Notes under the pieces: model-generated
What the model was told of the DNA's origin: nothing
What the model saw: the letters and a program-made list of their open reading frames with translations, nothing else
Databases searched by the model: none
Shown here: piece after piece, positions 52,310 to 62,177 of the stretch
Position numbering within the stretch: the first letter of the stretch is position 1
How the letters are laid out: each line of letters starts with the position of its first letter
Program-made: the position numbers and the translations under genes
NCBI GenBank assembly: GCA_001464455.1
Contig: LNEI01000029.1
Coordinates: forward strand, 1 to 64,000
DNA length: 64,000 nt
Reading direction: 5' to 3'
DNA from: Acidobacteria bacterium Ga0077534
Lineage (GTDB): Bacteria; Acidobacteriota; Blastocatellia; Pyrinomonadales; Pyrinomonadaceae

Positions 52310-53706
52310 TTCAGCTCGATCGACCCGAGCACGTTTTGAAACGTGTTCGAATAGACATTCACCTGGTTTGACGGAACAACGGTGACCGCGTAGAACAGCG
52401 AGCCGTCGCGAAGTCGCGTGGTATAGATGTTTACGACCTCCGTGTCACCGGTGATCGGCGAGCGGCCGGCGAGTTGCAGGGTCAATCCCTGACGACGGGC
52501 CAGGCTTCGGCTAGTCAACCTCGTTTGAGCCCTCAGGTACTGATTTGCCTGAAGCGTTTCGTTGACATACGCCTCCGTGTCCGCTCGCAAAGTGCCGTTC
52601 GAACTTGGATAAACACCCATCATCATGCCGTGCGTGATACCCTGATCGCCATAGGCACCGTCGGGAGCAAACTGAACGGCGTTTTGATTGCCGAATTCCC
52701 GCCAGTTGTCCGGGATCCAAACTCGGGCCCAGCTCACTTCGTTAAATTCCTTGGCACGCTGAGATGGATTTGGTACGTTGCGAGTGTAGCGTCCGCCTGC
52801 GGTCGGATTTTCCGTGCCCTGTCCACCGCCCTGCTTCTGGATCTCAGCCATCGTACGAGCCGGCGGCATCGAGCGGAATCTGGACTGGATACGTTCGAAA
52901 TCGCGTGTGATCTTGATCGGGTTCGGCGAAACTCGCAAGTACTGAGCCTCACGAATGATCTTCTCATAACGGTTGCCCGGGTCAGGGTGGCTGCTAAGCC
53001 ACTCAGGGGCACCGCCCCCGCCTTCACCTGCGATCGTCCGGAAGACGTTTGCCAGATCTCGCGGATCGTAACCTGCGTCAGCCATTATCTGAGCTCCGAG
53101 CGTATCGGACTGCGTCTCGTATTCACGGCTGTACTTTGTTTGCCACGCAGCTGCCGCCAGAGCCCCCGCCTGGGCACCAGTCTGTCCGCCGAGGATCGCT
53201 CCGCCGAGGATCAGACCGATAGTGCCAAGCGTGTTTTTCACACTGCTCTGCTTGGTCGCCTGAGCCGTTGCGTGACGAAGCGCGACGTGGCTGATCTCGT
53301 GGGCCATGACACCGGCGAGTTCACCTTCGTTTTTGGCCGCCTGGAGCATACCACGGTTGACATACATCGGCCCGCCCGGCAGGGCAAATGCGTTTAGATC
53401 GCTAGCGTTGACCCACTTGAAACGATAATTAAAGGCCGGCTGGTCAAACTGCCTCGGTATCGAACGCACGAGGCGATCGCCGATCCGCTGGAGATAAGCC
53501 TCCGAATCCCGATCATTGATGGTCGGAAACTGCTTTTCAACCTCCGATGCGGCCTGCGCACCTAGTTTCACATCGTCCTGGACCTTATATTTATTTTTTG
53601 GGGCAACTACCTGTGTCTGCTGTGCAAATGCGGCAAGAGGTAGAAGCCATAGCGTGGCTATTAGACCCGCGGCATATAGTTGTTTTGCAATAAAGTTCCT
53701 TCTCAT
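52306..53706 (-). CDS. Periplasmic M48 family metalloprotease
   Basis: 466 residues. Signal peptide (ending AFAQQ), then an M48 peptidase domain with VNASDLNAFALPGGPMYVNRGML, the zinc motif HEISH (about 137) and the third ligand in YSREYETQSD. SSHPDPGNRYEKI follows, as in BepA/LoiP-like proteases that check outer-membrane proteins. A C-terminal ~170-residue part (AKEFNEVSWARVWIPDNWREF...) has no recognised name. A GGAGG site lies 6 bases upstream of the ATG. Confidence 0.88.
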   Translation of the reverse strand: MRRNFIAKQLYAAGLIATLWLLPLAAFAQQTQVVAPKNKYKVQDDVKLGAQAASEVEKQFPTINDRDSEAYLQRIGDRLVRSIPRQFDQPAFNYRFKWVNASDLNAFALPGGPMYVNRGMLQAAKNEGELAGVMAHEISHVALRHATAQATKQSSVKNTLGTIGLILGGAILGGQTGAQAGALAAAAWQTKYSREYETQSDTLGAQIMADAGYDPRDLANVFRTIAGEGGGGAPEWLSSHPDPGNRYEKIIREAQYLRVSPNPIKITRDFERIQSRFRSMPPARTMAEIQKQGGGQGTENPTAGGRYTRNVPNPSQRAKEFNEVSWARVWIPDNWREFGNQNAVQFAPDGAYGDQGITHGMMMGVYPSSNGTLRADTEAYVNETLQANQYLRAQTRLTSRSLARRQGLTLQLAGRSPITGDTEVVNIYTTRLRDGSLFYAVTVVPSNQVNVYSNTFQNVLGSIELN

Positions 53707-53848
53707 AATGATCCTCCAATTGTCTCGTTTCCAAGATTTTAATGCCCGGCGTGTTTATTAACAACACCGGGCTGGGGTCTTCAGTATGATGCCTGGACGA
53801 CCAACGCCGGTTCGCCGTAAACTGGCGTTTGCCAGCCTCTGCCTGACG

Positions 53849-53875
53849 TTAACAAAATGTTACAGAATGTTACGG
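53849..53875 (+). promoter_or_regulatory. Pho-box-like direct repeats upstream of pstS
   Basis: TTAACA (53849), TTACAG (53860) and TTACGG (53870) recur every 10-11 bases, the geometry of PhoP/PhoB boxes (TTAACA-type direct repeats in Firmicutes, CTGTCAT-type in E. coli). A TGTAAT -10-like box lies at 53903-53908. The 11-mer AATGTTACAGA here also occurs in the repeat at 14075-14100 (minus strand). The rest of 53707-54008 shows no gene. Confidence 0.5.
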
Positions 53876-54008
53876 CTAACCTTCCGCGCCGAGCAAGTTA
53901 GGTGTAATGTAGGCTTTTGCTATTTCGGTTGCATTGCGTTTCGCACTCTAACAGACTCGTCCATTGTGTGCACGAAATTAATGCTGGGGGACGTTGATCT
54001 AAGCGCGT

Positions 54009-55070
54009 ATGAGTTTTAATAAGCTCCTGTCATTGATATTCCTCGGGGCATTGCTGTCGACCTCCTGTTTTAGCGGACGGCAGGGATCTGGTGCGATCAA
54101 GATACAGGGTGCCGGATCGTCGCTGATCAATCCGCTGATGCAGAAATGGGTTAGCGAATACGGCAACATGAACTCTAACGTCCGGATCGACTATCAATCG
54201 ATCGGTTCGGGCGGGGGTATTAAGCAGGTGAAAGAGCGAACGATCCAGTTCGGAGCTTCCGACCTCGTAATGAGCGATGCCGATTTGAAGTCGGCTCCCG
54301 GCGAGATCATTCACGTTCCTGTGATCCTCGGTGCCGTTGTGCTCACCTACAACCTCGAGGGCATCGACCAGCCGCTTCGTTTTTCGCCGCTGGTAATAAG
54401 CGATATATTTCTCGGAAAGATCACAACCTGGGATGACGAACGGATAAAGGCCGACAATCCGGGCGTTCCATTGCCATCTGTTCCGTTGACCGTTGTTCAC
54501 AGGTCGGATGGCAGCGGAACTTCGGCGATCTTTACAAATTATCTCTCAAAGGTAAGTCCAGAGTGGAAAGAGAAAGTCGGCGAGGGGACTTCGCCAAGCT
54601 GGCCCGTTGGCCTCGGCGGAAAGGGAAATGAAGGTGTTACTGGCCAGGTCAAGCAAACTCCGAATACCATCGGTTATGTTGAGCTGGCGTATGCCGTCAA
54701 GAACAAGATGCCTGTCGGCCTGATAAAGAATAAGGCCGGAAATTACGTCGTTCCGAATTTTGAAACGGTAACAAACGCAGCAGCCGAGACTATCGACGAG
54801 ACTCCCGACGACCTGCGTGCCTCTATCACGGACGCTGCAGGACAAAGTGCTTACCCGATCTCAAGTTATGTGTACGTGATCCTGTATAAAGAACAGACAG
54901 ATGAAAGGATCGGCCGCACGCTCGTAGATTTTATGAAGTGGGGGATCAACGATGGGCAGCGATTTGCACAGCCATTGTATTACTCGCCCCTACCTGCCGG
55001 GATGGTCAAACGGGCATCGGCAAAGATCGCCTTGATCACGTTTAACGGGCAGTCCCTGTCTGCAAACTAG
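54009..55070 (+). CDS. pstS: Phosphate ABC transporter, substrate-binding protein
   Basis: 353 residues. The signal sequence ends LLSTSC, a possible but non-ideal lipobox. The phosphate-binding motifs are GAGSSLINPLMQKW, GSGGGIKQVKERTIQFGASDLVMS, HRSDGSGTSAIFTNYLS and PNTIGYVELAYA. It captures phosphate in the periplasm for PstCAB. First gene of a tight operon (3 bases to pstC). Confidence 0.93.
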   Translation: MSFNKLLSLIFLGALLSTSCFSGRQGSGAIKIQGAGSSLINPLMQKWVSEYGNMNSNVRIDYQSIGSGGGIKQVKERTIQFGASDLVMSDADLKSAPGEIIHVPVILGAVVLTYNLEGIDQPLRFSPLVISDIFLGKITTWDDERIKADNPGVPLPSVPLTVVHRSDGSGTSAIFTNYLSKVSPEWKEKVGEGTSPSWPVGLGGKGNEGVTGQVKQTPNTIGYVELAYAVKNKMPVGLIKNKAGNYVVPNFETVTNAAAETIDETPDDLRASITDAAGQSAYPISSYVYVILYKEQTDERIGRTLVDFMKWGINDGQRFAQPLYYSPLPAGMVKRASAKIALITFNGQSLSAN

Positions 55071-55073
55071 TTA

Positions 55074-56030
55074 ATGTCGCAACCTGATAACAAAACTGAA
55101 GAAGCCCGCAGCAAAGGCGTGTTGACCGCAGATACTATCTACCGAGCGCTCTTGTTAGGTTGTGCCTCACTGATAATCGTCATCGTCCTGGCAATGTTGG
55201 TGGTCATCGGCCAGGGTTCGCTTTTGTCCATCCGTGAGTTTGGCTTTCATTTCCTGATCGGCAGCGTCTGGGATCCGGTAAAGGGCGAATTCGGTGCACT
55301 TCCGTTTATTTACGGCACCGTGGTCTCTTCAGTGATCGCGGTACTGATCGCGACACCATTGTCTATAGGCGTTGCGGTCTTTTTAGTCGAGCAAGCACCA
55401 AGATCACTCGCCCGTCCTATCGGTTTTCTGGTTGAGTTGCTCGCAGCTATTCCGTCGGTGGTTTACGGGTTGTGGGCCATATTTGTACTTGCTCCGCTTC
55501 TGCGTGTGTATGTCCAACCACCGCTTCAGGCTGCACTCGGTTGGACACCCTTTTTTAAGGGCACCGCGACCGGTATTGGAATGTTCACCGGCGGACTCAT
55601 CCTCGCGATCATGATCACGCCGATCATTACCGCCGTGGTGCGAGACATCCTCGAAGCCGTCCCGGTAACCCAACGCGAAGCCGCTCTTGCACTTGGAGCT
55701 ACGAAATGGGAAACAACTAAGATCGTTCTGGCAAATGCATCATCGGGTATCGCGGGTGCCGTCATTCTCGGCCTCGGTCGGGCGATCGGCGAAACGATGG
55801 CAGTCACGATGATCATCGGAAACCGGCCGCAGATAAGCGTTTCGCTGTTTGAGCCCGGCTATACCATCGCCTCGGTCATTGCGAATGAATTTACTGAAGC
55901 AACCGGTGACCTGTACCTTAGCGCACTTGTTGAGATGGGCTTGATCCTGTTCGTGGTGACCTTTGTTGTAACCGCGGTCGCGAAACTTCTGATCCTTAGC
56001 GTGGGCCGCAAAACACGCCGAACTGCGTAG
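55074..56030 (+). CDS. pstC: Phosphate ABC transporter permease PstC
   Basis: 318 residues with about six membrane segments. The binding-protein-dependent transport EAA loop is in TQREAALALGATKWETTKIVLANASSGIAGAVILGLGRAIGETMAVTMIIGN, the PstC form. It forms the inner-membrane channel with PstA. It starts 3 bases after pstS. Confidence 0.93.
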   Translation: MSQPDNKTEEARSKGVLTADTIYRALLLGCASLIIVIVLAMLVVIGQGSLLSIREFGFHFLIGSVWDPVKGEFGALPFIYGTVVSSVIAVLIATPLSIGVAVFLVEQAPRSLARPIGFLVELLAAIPSVVYGLWAIFVLAPLLRVYVQPPLQAALGWTPFFKGTATGIGMFTGGLILAIMITPIITAVVRDILEAVPVTQREAALALGATKWETTKIVLANASSGIAGAVILGLGRAIGETMAVTMIIGNRPQISVSLFEPGYTIASVIANEFTEATGDLYLSALVEMGLILFVVTFVVTAVAKLLILSVGRKTRRTA

Positions 56031-56032
56031 TG

Positions 56033-56854
56033 ATGGATAAGAGACGCCTTACAAATTCGATAATGACGACGCTGACGGCATTATGCGCGTTCACCGTTGT
56101 AGGCATCCTGGTCTTGATAATCGGCTATATCGCTATCCAGGGTGTTTCCTCGCTGAGCCCGGCTTTTTTGATCGAGACGCCTAAGCCTGTCGGCGAGGGC
56201 GGCGGCATCGGCAACGCCATCGTAGGATCGCTGATTCTGCTAGGCCTCGCGTCGCTCGTTGGCATTCCGCTCGGCATCGCGATCGGCACCTATTTGTCGG
56301 AACTTGGCGACGGTTGGTTCGGAACGGTCGTCCGCTTTGTAGCAGATTCTATGATCGGCATTCCGTCGATCGTCTTCGGCGTTTTTGTTTACGCCCTAGT
56401 GGTGCTGCAGCAGGGCTATTTTTCTACGCTTGCGGGTGCTCTGGCATTGGCCCTAATAATGATCCCGATCGTAACCCGCACGACCGAGGAGATAGTCCGG
56501 CTCGTTCCTAAGGCAATGCGTGAAGGGGCTCTTGCCCTCGGGGCTCCCGAATGGCGCGTGACTTGGGACATCGTTCTTCCGGCTGCTCGGGCAGGCATCG
56601 CGACCGGTGCGATGCTCGCGGTAGCCCGCGTTTTGGGTGAGACGGCTCCGCTGCTGTTCACAGCCTTTGGAAGCAGATTTTATAATATTTACCTCGATGA
56701 GCCGATGGCTTCGATGCCGGTTCAGATATACAATTACGCGATCTCGCCATTCGAGGAATGGCATGCGAAGGCCTGGGCCGCGACGCTTGTGCTGATCACG
56801 CTTATCCTGGTGATCAACATCATCGTCCGCTACACGACGCGGCGCGGATACTAG
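56033..56854 (+). CDS. pstA: Phosphate ABC transporter permease PstA
   Basis: 273 residues from ATG 56033; a GTG one codon earlier overlaps the pstC stop. About six membrane segments, and the EAA loop MREGALALGAPEWRVTWDIVLPAARAGIATGAMLAVARVLGETAPLLFTAF is characteristic of PstA. Translation is probably coupled to pstC. Confidence 0.92.
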   Translation: MDKRRLTNSIMTTLTALCAFTVVGILVLIIGYIAIQGVSSLSPAFLIETPKPVGEGGGIGNAIVGSLILLGLASLVGIPLGIAIGTYLSELGDGWFGTVVRFVADSMIGIPSIVFGVFVYALVVLQQGYFSTLAGALALALIMIPIVTRTTEEIVRLVPKAMREGALALGAPEWRVTWDIVLPAARAGIATGAMLAVARVLGETAPLLFTAFGSRFYNIYLDEPMASMPVQIYNYAISPFEEWHAKAWAATLVLITLILVINIIVRYTTRRGY

Positions 56855-56872
56855 ACCAGAATTTGACCAAAG

Positions 56873-57628
56873 ATGAGTAAGATCAGAGTCACAAACCTCG
56901 ATTTTTTCTACGCGAAAGTGCAGGCGCTGCATGGGATCTCGATCGAGATCCCTCAGAACGAAGTCGTAGCCTTTATCGGGCCGTCCGGATGCGGCAAATC
57001 AACGTTCCTGCGTACGCTCAATCGCATGAACGACACGATACCGAACACCCGGGCTGACGGCGAGATCCTGATCGACGGGGTCAACATCAACGACTCAAAA
57101 ACCGACGTTGTCGCATTAAGAAGGAAGGTTGGAATGGTGTTCCAAAAATCCAATCCTTTTCCCAAATCCATTTTCGACAACGTCGCTTACGGAATTCAGA
57201 TAAATGGCCTGCATTCGAACAAGGCAGATCTCGCCGCAAGGGTCGAAAAAGCCCTTACGGATGCCGCTCTCTGGAACGAGGTCAAGGACCGGCTCAACAC
57301 TTCCGCATTTGGACTGTCGGGCGGACAGCAGCAAAGGCTCTGCATCGCTCGCGCCCTTGCAGTTCAGCCTGAGATCGTTCTGATGGACGAACCTGCGTCC
57401 GCTCTCGACCCGATGGCAACGCAAAAGATCGAAGAACTTGTGGTCGAACTTAAGCGCGATTACACGATAATTATCGTTACCCACAACATGCAGCAAGCCG
57501 CCCGTGTTTCCGATAAAACGGCGTTCTTTATGCTCGGCAAACTGGTCGAATTCAATCCAACTCAAAAAATGTTCACCAACCCGAACGAGAAGCTGACCGA
57601 AGACTACATCACCGGCCGGTTCGGTTGA
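56873..57628 (+). CDS. pstB: Phosphate ABC transporter ATPase
   Basis: 251 residues with Walker [36 protein letters not shown], signature [16 protein letters not shown], Walker [14 protein letters not shown] and H-loop THNMQQA. The PstB-specific start ([19 protein letters not shown]) and end ([10 protein letters not shown]) are present. It powers phosphate uptake and, with PhoU, signals phosphate status. Confidence 0.95.
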   Translation: MSKIRVTNLDFFYAKVQALHGISIEIPQNEVVAFIGPSGCGKSTFLRTLNRMNDTIPNTRADGEILIDGVNINDSKTDVVALRRKVGMVFQKSNPFPKSIFDNVAYGIQINGLHSNKADLAARVEKALTDAALWNEVKDRLNTSAFGLSGGQQQRLCIARALAVQPEIVLMDEPASALDPMATQKIEELVVELKRDYTIIIVTHNMQQAARVSDKTAFFMLGKLVEFNPTQKMFTNPNEKLTEDYITGRFG

Positions 57629-57684
57629 TCGACAGTTTTTCCTTCGCAGGCGGGCCGAATGTTGCTAGAATCTAGAAAGACAGA

Positions 57685-58350
57685 ATGGATCACAGAATTA
57701 TTGATGAACAATTAGACATCCTTCGCGACAAGGTTCTACTCCTCGGAGGCAAGGCCGAGGCGGCCGTCGAGCGCGCGATGAAGTCGTTGATGACCCGAGA
57801 CTCAGACCTTGCTCAAGCCGTACTTGAAGAGGATAAGGTGATCAACCAGATGGAACTCGAGATCGACCGTTTGAGCGTCGAGATCATCGCACTTTATCAG
57901 CCCGCCGCCCACGATCTAAGACTCGTGATCTCGGTCGCAAAGATCACCCCTGTACTCGAACGCCTCGCAGACCATGCCGGAAACATTGCCGAAGCGGTTC
58001 TGATCATCAATACCGAGCCCGAACTTCGTCAGTTCCCAGAGTTAAAGATTATGGCCGATGCCGCGGCGGATATGCTGCGAAAGGCGTTGGATGCCTTTAT
58101 TGCCGAAGATGGCGACGCAGCTCGCAGTGTCATCCGCGAAGACAAGCTGATCGACGCAAGCTATAAAAAGGTTTTCGGCGACCTGATCGGAATGATCATC
58201 AACGATCCGTCTACAACAACGAGCGCGGCTCAGCTACTATTTGTTGCAAAACACCTCGAACGGATCGGCGATTACGTCAAGGACGTTTGCGAGTTGACCG
58301 TCTATCTCGCGGAAGCATCGATCATAAAACACAGCCCAAAAGAAGCGTGA
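57685..58350 (+). CDS. phoU: Phosphate signalling protein PhoU
   Basis: 221 residues with two PhoU repeats, each with an E/DxxxD-type metal motif (EEDKVINQMELEIDRLSVEIIAL and REDKLIDASYKKVFGDLIGMI) and LVISVAKITPVLERLADHAGNIAEA. PhoU links the Pst transporter to the PhoR kinase and restrains the Pho response when phosphate is plentiful. A TAGAAT box (57666-57671) just upstream hints at a second, internal promoter. phoB/phoR are not in the window. Confidence 0.93.
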   Translation: MDHRIIDEQLDILRDKVLLLGGKAEAAVERAMKSLMTRDSDLAQAVLEEDKVINQMELEIDRLSVEIIALYQPAAHDLRLVISVAKITPVLERLADHAGNIAEAVLIINTEPELRQFPELKIMADAAADMLRKALDAFIAEDGDAARSVIREDKLIDASYKKVFGDLIGMIINDPSTTTSAAQLLFVAKHLERIGDYVKDVCELTVYLAEASIIKHSPKEA

Positions 58351-58375
58351 GATATATTTTCACTTTTTAGCACCT

Positions 58376-58402
58376 AACGGCGTCGTTTGCGACGCCGTTT
58401 TG
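58376..58402 (+). terminator. Intrinsic terminator of the pst-phoU operon
   Basis: AACGGCGTCG / CGACGCCGTT stem with a four-base loop and short T-run, 25 bases past the phoU stop. Confidence 0.8.
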
Positions 58403-58453
58403 CATTGCCAAATCGATCGCGGGGTGCAATCATTTTCTTAACGGAGTTTCGTT

Positions 58454-59575
58454 ATGGAAATCGCGGTAGAACAAGCACGGAAGCTGGAAGATTTTCTTGT
58501 CATGCCTGATGCCGAGGTTGCCGAATCGATAGAGGCGGCCCGCGAGGCTCTCGGGCCACGTGTTGTCATTCTAGGCCACCATTATCAGCGCGACGATGTG
58601 ATCAAGCACGCTGATCTGACCGGCGACAGCTATCAGCTTTCGGTCATGGCTTCGCAGACAGATGCGGAATACATAGTATTTTGCGGCGTGCATTTCATGG
58701 CGGAATCGGCCGATATTGTCGGCAAGGATTTCCAACGCGTCATCCTGCCCGACCTCGGAGCCGGATGCTCGATGGCTGACATGGCTTCGATCGATCAGGT
58801 CGAAGATGCTTGGGAGCAGCTTCGCGACATCGGCGTGCTGAAAAACAAGGTCGCTCCGATCACCTACATGAACTCGACCGCCCAGATCAAGGCTTTTTGC
58901 GGTCGGAACGAAGGCGTTGTCTGCACTTCGTCAAACGCTATTCCGCTCTTCGATATTTACCTTAAGGAATACGACAAGATGTTCTTCTTCCCCGATCAGC
59001 ATTTGGGGAGAAACACAGGAGCGAAGTTCGGCATTCCGCTCGACAGGATGGTGCTGTGGAATCCGCACGAAGAGCTTGGAGGTAATACCGAAGAGCAGCT
59101 TCACAAGGCTAAACTTATACTCTGGCGCGGTCATTGTTCAGTTCACGGCCGTTTCAAAGCCTGGCACGTTGACAAGATCCGAGAGGATCATCCTGGAATG
59201 AAAGTCCTGGTTCACCCGGAATGTCCGAAAGAGGTCGTTGATCTTAGTGATCTCGACGGTTCGACATCGTTCATCATCAAAACGGTTGAAAACTCGCCAG
59301 CCGGTTCCAAATGGGCGATCGGCACCGAGGTAAATCTCGTCAACCGGCTACAGGCTCGATTCCCTGACAAAGAGATCCGTCTGCTCGCCCCAGACCTCTG
59401 CATGTGCGCGACGATGTACCGGATCGCGCCGCAGAATCTCGCGTGGGCGATGGATAATCTCGTAAACGGGAATGTGGTAAACGAGATCGTCGTCGATGAC
59501 GAAACGAAGCATTTTGCGAGCGTCGCTCTCCAGCGGATGATCGATATGACTGAGTCAGAAAGTCGCTCGCGATAA
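58454..59575 (+). CDS. nadA: Quinolinate synthase
   Basis: 373 residues. Condenses iminoaspartate with dihydroxyacetone phosphate to quinolinate in NAD synthesis. It contains VVILGHHYQRDDVIKHADLTGDS, VFCGVHFMAESADI, the three cluster cysteines in LGAGCSMAD, WRGHCSVHGRF and LLAPDLCMCATM, and FFPDQHLGRNTG. These bind an oxygen-sensitive 4Fe-4S cluster. nadB and nadC are not adjacent; the gene stands alone between terminators and a secreted-protein gene. Confidence 0.96.
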   Translation: MEIAVEQARKLEDFLVMPDAEVAESIEAAREALGPRVVILGHHYQRDDVIKHADLTGDSYQLSVMASQTDAEYIVFCGVHFMAESADIVGKDFQRVILPDLGAGCSMADMASIDQVEDAWEQLRDIGVLKNKVAPITYMNSTAQIKAFCGRNEGVVCTSSNAIPLFDIYLKEYDKMFFFPDQHLGRNTGAKFGIPLDRMVLWNPHEELGGNTEEQLHKAKLILWRGHCSVHGRFKAWHVDKIREDHPGMKVLVHPECPKEVVDLSDLDGSTSFIIKTVENSPAGSKWAIGTEVNLVNRLQARFPDKEIRLLAPDLCMCATMYRIAPQNLAWAMDNLVNGNVVNEIVVDDETKHFASVALQRMIDMTESESRSR

Positions 59576-59705
59576 GCTGCCGGATAGAACTTGTCGTCTA
59601 GAAAAGCGAAATTCTGTCCAACGCGGACGCGGTGCGGCAACATCTCATCCGCGCTTCTCCCAGTTAATTTTCGGCGTTTACTCGCCATGTCCATTGGAGG
59701 TTATC

Positions 59706-61319
59706 GTGAAACAAATTTTTTCCATACTGGCTCTTTTTCTTTCTCTTGGTGTCGTAGAAGTTTTCGGACAAACGTCCTGGCTTGATCGCCCCGTAAACAA
59801 TTGGAATACCGGAAGCGGCGTGGTACCGAGTGCACCGCGCACGTTCGCACCGATCGACTCTCGGTGTCAGAGTCAGATCCGTCAGCCGGACAGCATAGCT
59901 GACCGGACCGTGACGCGTGCGGGTTGGTCGCTATTCGGCGCCGCTCAAACTTATGGGCAGGTGATTGTCATCAATGGAATGGCGGGCGCCGACGGCATGT
60001 GCCGCCCTTCGCTCTACAATGCCTTTGTTTTTGTTAATAACCGGTTTGCCGGCACCCTGTCGCCGACGGCGATGGAGGCGCGTTCTGATGGGTCGATGAG
60101 CTCCGCACGGCTAAATGGCGTGGCTAACATTACAGCCGAATTCACCCGTTACAGTTCGAACGATGCCCTTTGCTGCCCGTCGCAGACGAGCATGGTGACC
60201 TATTCGATCACGTCGGGTGCTCGGCCGCTGGTCAGGCCGGGCGAGGTCAATACCGTGCAAAATTGCAGCACCGGCGATGGAGACATTTCGACACAGGATA
60301 ATGTTATCTCCGGAACGATAACCTATCGTCAACGCATGGCTCTGCCACCAAACGCCGTTGTGACCGTGAAGCTCGTCGATGTCTCACGAGCGGATGCTCC
60401 TTCGGTTACCATCGTCGAGCAGCGAGTCGATACCGCCGGAAAGCAGGTACCGTTCTCGTTCGATTTTGCGTATGACCGAACGAAGATAATAGATCGCAAT
60501 AGCTATGCTGTCCAAGCCGAGATCCGCGACGGCGGCCGCCTGATCTTTGTTACGGATACGGCTTATCCTGTGATCACGCAGGGCAATCCGCGAAATGTCG
60601 AGATCGTTCTCGTTCCGGTCGGTGGAGGAACGGGCGGGGGTCAGGGAACGGGACGGAACGTGGTGAGAGGAACCGTAACCTACCTACAGCGGATCGCGAT
60701 GCCTACAAATGCCGAGGTAAGGGTCTGGCTCGTTGACGCTGCAACCCCGAACGGCTCGCCGGTTGCAGAGACGACATTTGCGACCGCCGGGCGACAGGTT
60801 CCATACCAGTTTGAACTCCGGTACGAGGCCAGTGAAATAAATCGCCAGCGAAACTATGAAGTTCGTGCCGAGATCCGGTCAAACGGCCAGACGCGTATGC
60901 GTTCAACCGCAGGGACCTCAGTCAACTTAAGAGCCTTCCAGAATGATCCGGTCGAGATAATTGTTGCCGCGGGCGGCGACGAGCCGACAGTTGTGACCGG
61001 ACGGTCGCTTTCACTGTCGAAGTTCGGAACAGGTTCTATGAGGATCGGTGACCGGTCGTCTCAGTTTCTGGTGCGCGGTTCGGTTGTAGTCAGAACCGAC
61101 GGAACGGCGACCGTGACGGTCGGAACGATCTCGAATCAGACTGTCTTTACAGGCCGGGTAACATTCCTGGACGATTCGACAGTTCGGATCGCGATTGACG
61201 CTTCGGGCGACGCGGATGCGTCAGGCGAGATAGAGGTCTCATACACCGACCGCCGCTTGAACCGCGTCACCGGTCGAGATCTTATACTCGATGGTCAGAA
61301 TGTTGTACTTAGCTTTTAA
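59706..61319 (+). CDS. Secreted protein with two YbaY/YscW-like domains
   Basis: 537 residues from GTG 59706, with GGAGG 5 bases upstream; a longer frame has no normal start codon. A signal peptide (ending VFGQ) is followed by a Cys-containing N-terminal domain of about 190 residues of unknown type, then two similar ~110-residue modules (ISGTITYRQRMALPPNAVVTVKLVDV and VRGTVTYLQRIAMPTNAEVRVWLVDA) resembling YbaY/YscW-type pilotin-like lipoprotein domains, and a beta-rich C-terminal part. No lipobox is seen. Likely periplasmic or outer-membrane associated; the function is unknown. Confidence 0.7.
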   Translation: MKQIFSILALFLSLGVVEVFGQTSWLDRPVNNWNTGSGVVPSAPRTFAPIDSRCQSQIRQPDSIADRTVTRAGWSLFGAAQTYGQVIVINGMAGADGMCRPSLYNAFVFVNNRFAGTLSPTAMEARSDGSMSSARLNGVANITAEFTRYSSNDALCCPSQTSMVTYSITSGARPLVRPGEVNTVQNCSTGDGDISTQDNVISGTITYRQRMALPPNAVVTVKLVDVSRADAPSVTIVEQRVDTAGKQVPFSFDFAYDRTKIIDRNSYAVQAEIRDGGRLIFVTDTAYPVITQGNPRNVEIVLVPVGGGTGGGQGTGRNVVRGTVTYLQRIAMPTNAEVRVWLVDAATPNGSPVAETTFATAGRQVPYQFELRYEASEINRQRNYEVRAEIRSNGQTRMRSTAGTSVNLRAFQNDPVEIIVAAGGDEPTVVTGRSLSLSKFGTGSMRIGDRSSQFLVRGSVVVRTDGTATVTVGTISNQTVFTGRVTFLDDSTVRIAIDASGDADASGEIEVSYTDRRLNRVTGRDLILDGQNVVLSF

Positions 61320-61339
61320 TGTCTTGATCAGCCTAAGCG

Positions 61340-61368
61340 AAAAAAGCGGGTCGTAAGGCCCGTTTTTT
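61340..61368. terminator. Intrinsic terminator, likely bidirectional
   Basis: CGGGTC / GGCCCG stem (one G-U pair), GTAA loop, flanked by an A-run on one side and six T on the other, 20 bases after the preceding stop. Confidence 0.7.
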
Positions 61369-61397
61369 CGTTTCTCCCGACTTTTTCATGGATAATA

Positions 61398-62171
61398 ATG
61401 ACAATGAAATTAATTGTTCTCGGCTCCGGCACGACCGTTCCACATCCACAGCGGGCTAGTTCCGGTTTTTGGCTGGAAACGCTGGGCGGAAGCATCATGC
61501 TCGACTTTTCCGCGCCGATGCCCTTTAGGATGGCTCAGGAGGGCCTCGATTGGCCTGCTCTTGACAGCATCTGGATCTCGCATTTTCACCTCGACCACTG
61601 TGGCGGGCTTGCTCCATTTCTGGCCGGGACAAAACACGCCCCGCAGATGCGATCACGCACGCAGCCGCTTCGCATCTTCGGCCCGAAAGGCATCGAAAAG
61701 TTGATCAAGGGGTTCGACGCAGTAAACGACTACGGCCTGCTCGACCAGCCATTTCCGGTCGAGATCATCGAAGTCGCCCACAATGAAAAGTTCGAGATCG
61801 TCGCCGGCGTCGAGGCTGTCGCTTGCAAAACGCCCCACACGGACGAAAGCCTCGCGATCCGTATAACCGACCGAGACGAAAAGACGCTCGTCTTTTCTGC
61901 CGACACCGGTTTCGACGAACTTATCGCAACACTGGCAAACCACGTTGATCTGTTTATTCTTGAGTGCTCCTTCCTTCAGAACAAAACAAAAACAAAACAC
62001 CTCGAACTAGCCGAGGCGATATTCCTGATACGTAAATCACGCTGCAAACGCGCAATGCTGACACACTTTTATGCTGAGTGGGATGAGGTCGATCTTACCA
62101 AAGAATTGCGAGCGATCGATGCAAGACTCGAAGTTGTTGAGGCAACGGACGGGCTTGTAGTAGATGTTTAG
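61398..62171 (+). CDS. MBL-fold metallo-hydrolase (RNase Z-like)
   Basis: 257 residues. LIVLGSGTTVPHPQRASSGF, the zinc motif SHFHLDHCGGL, PHTDESLAIRI, SADTG and LTHFYAEWD follow the beta-lactamase fold in the order seen in RNase Z-like and ribonuclease/phosphodiesterase members. The tRNA-binding exosite arm of true RNase Z is absent, so a different small hydrolase is likely. ATG 61404 is an alternative start. Confidence 0.82.
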   Translation: MTMKLIVLGSGTTVPHPQRASSGFWLETLGGSIMLDFSAPMPFRMAQEGLDWPALDSIWISHFHLDHCGGLAPFLAGTKHAPQMRSRTQPLRIFGPKGIEKLIKGFDAVNDYGLLDQPFPVEIIEVAHNEKFEIVAGVEAVACKTPHTDESLAIRITDRDEKTLVFSADTGFDELIATLANHVDLFILECSFLQNKTKTKHLELAEAIFLIRKSRCKRAMLTHFYAEWDEVDLTKELRAIDARLEVVEATDGLVVDV

Positions 62172-62177
62172 CAAAAA

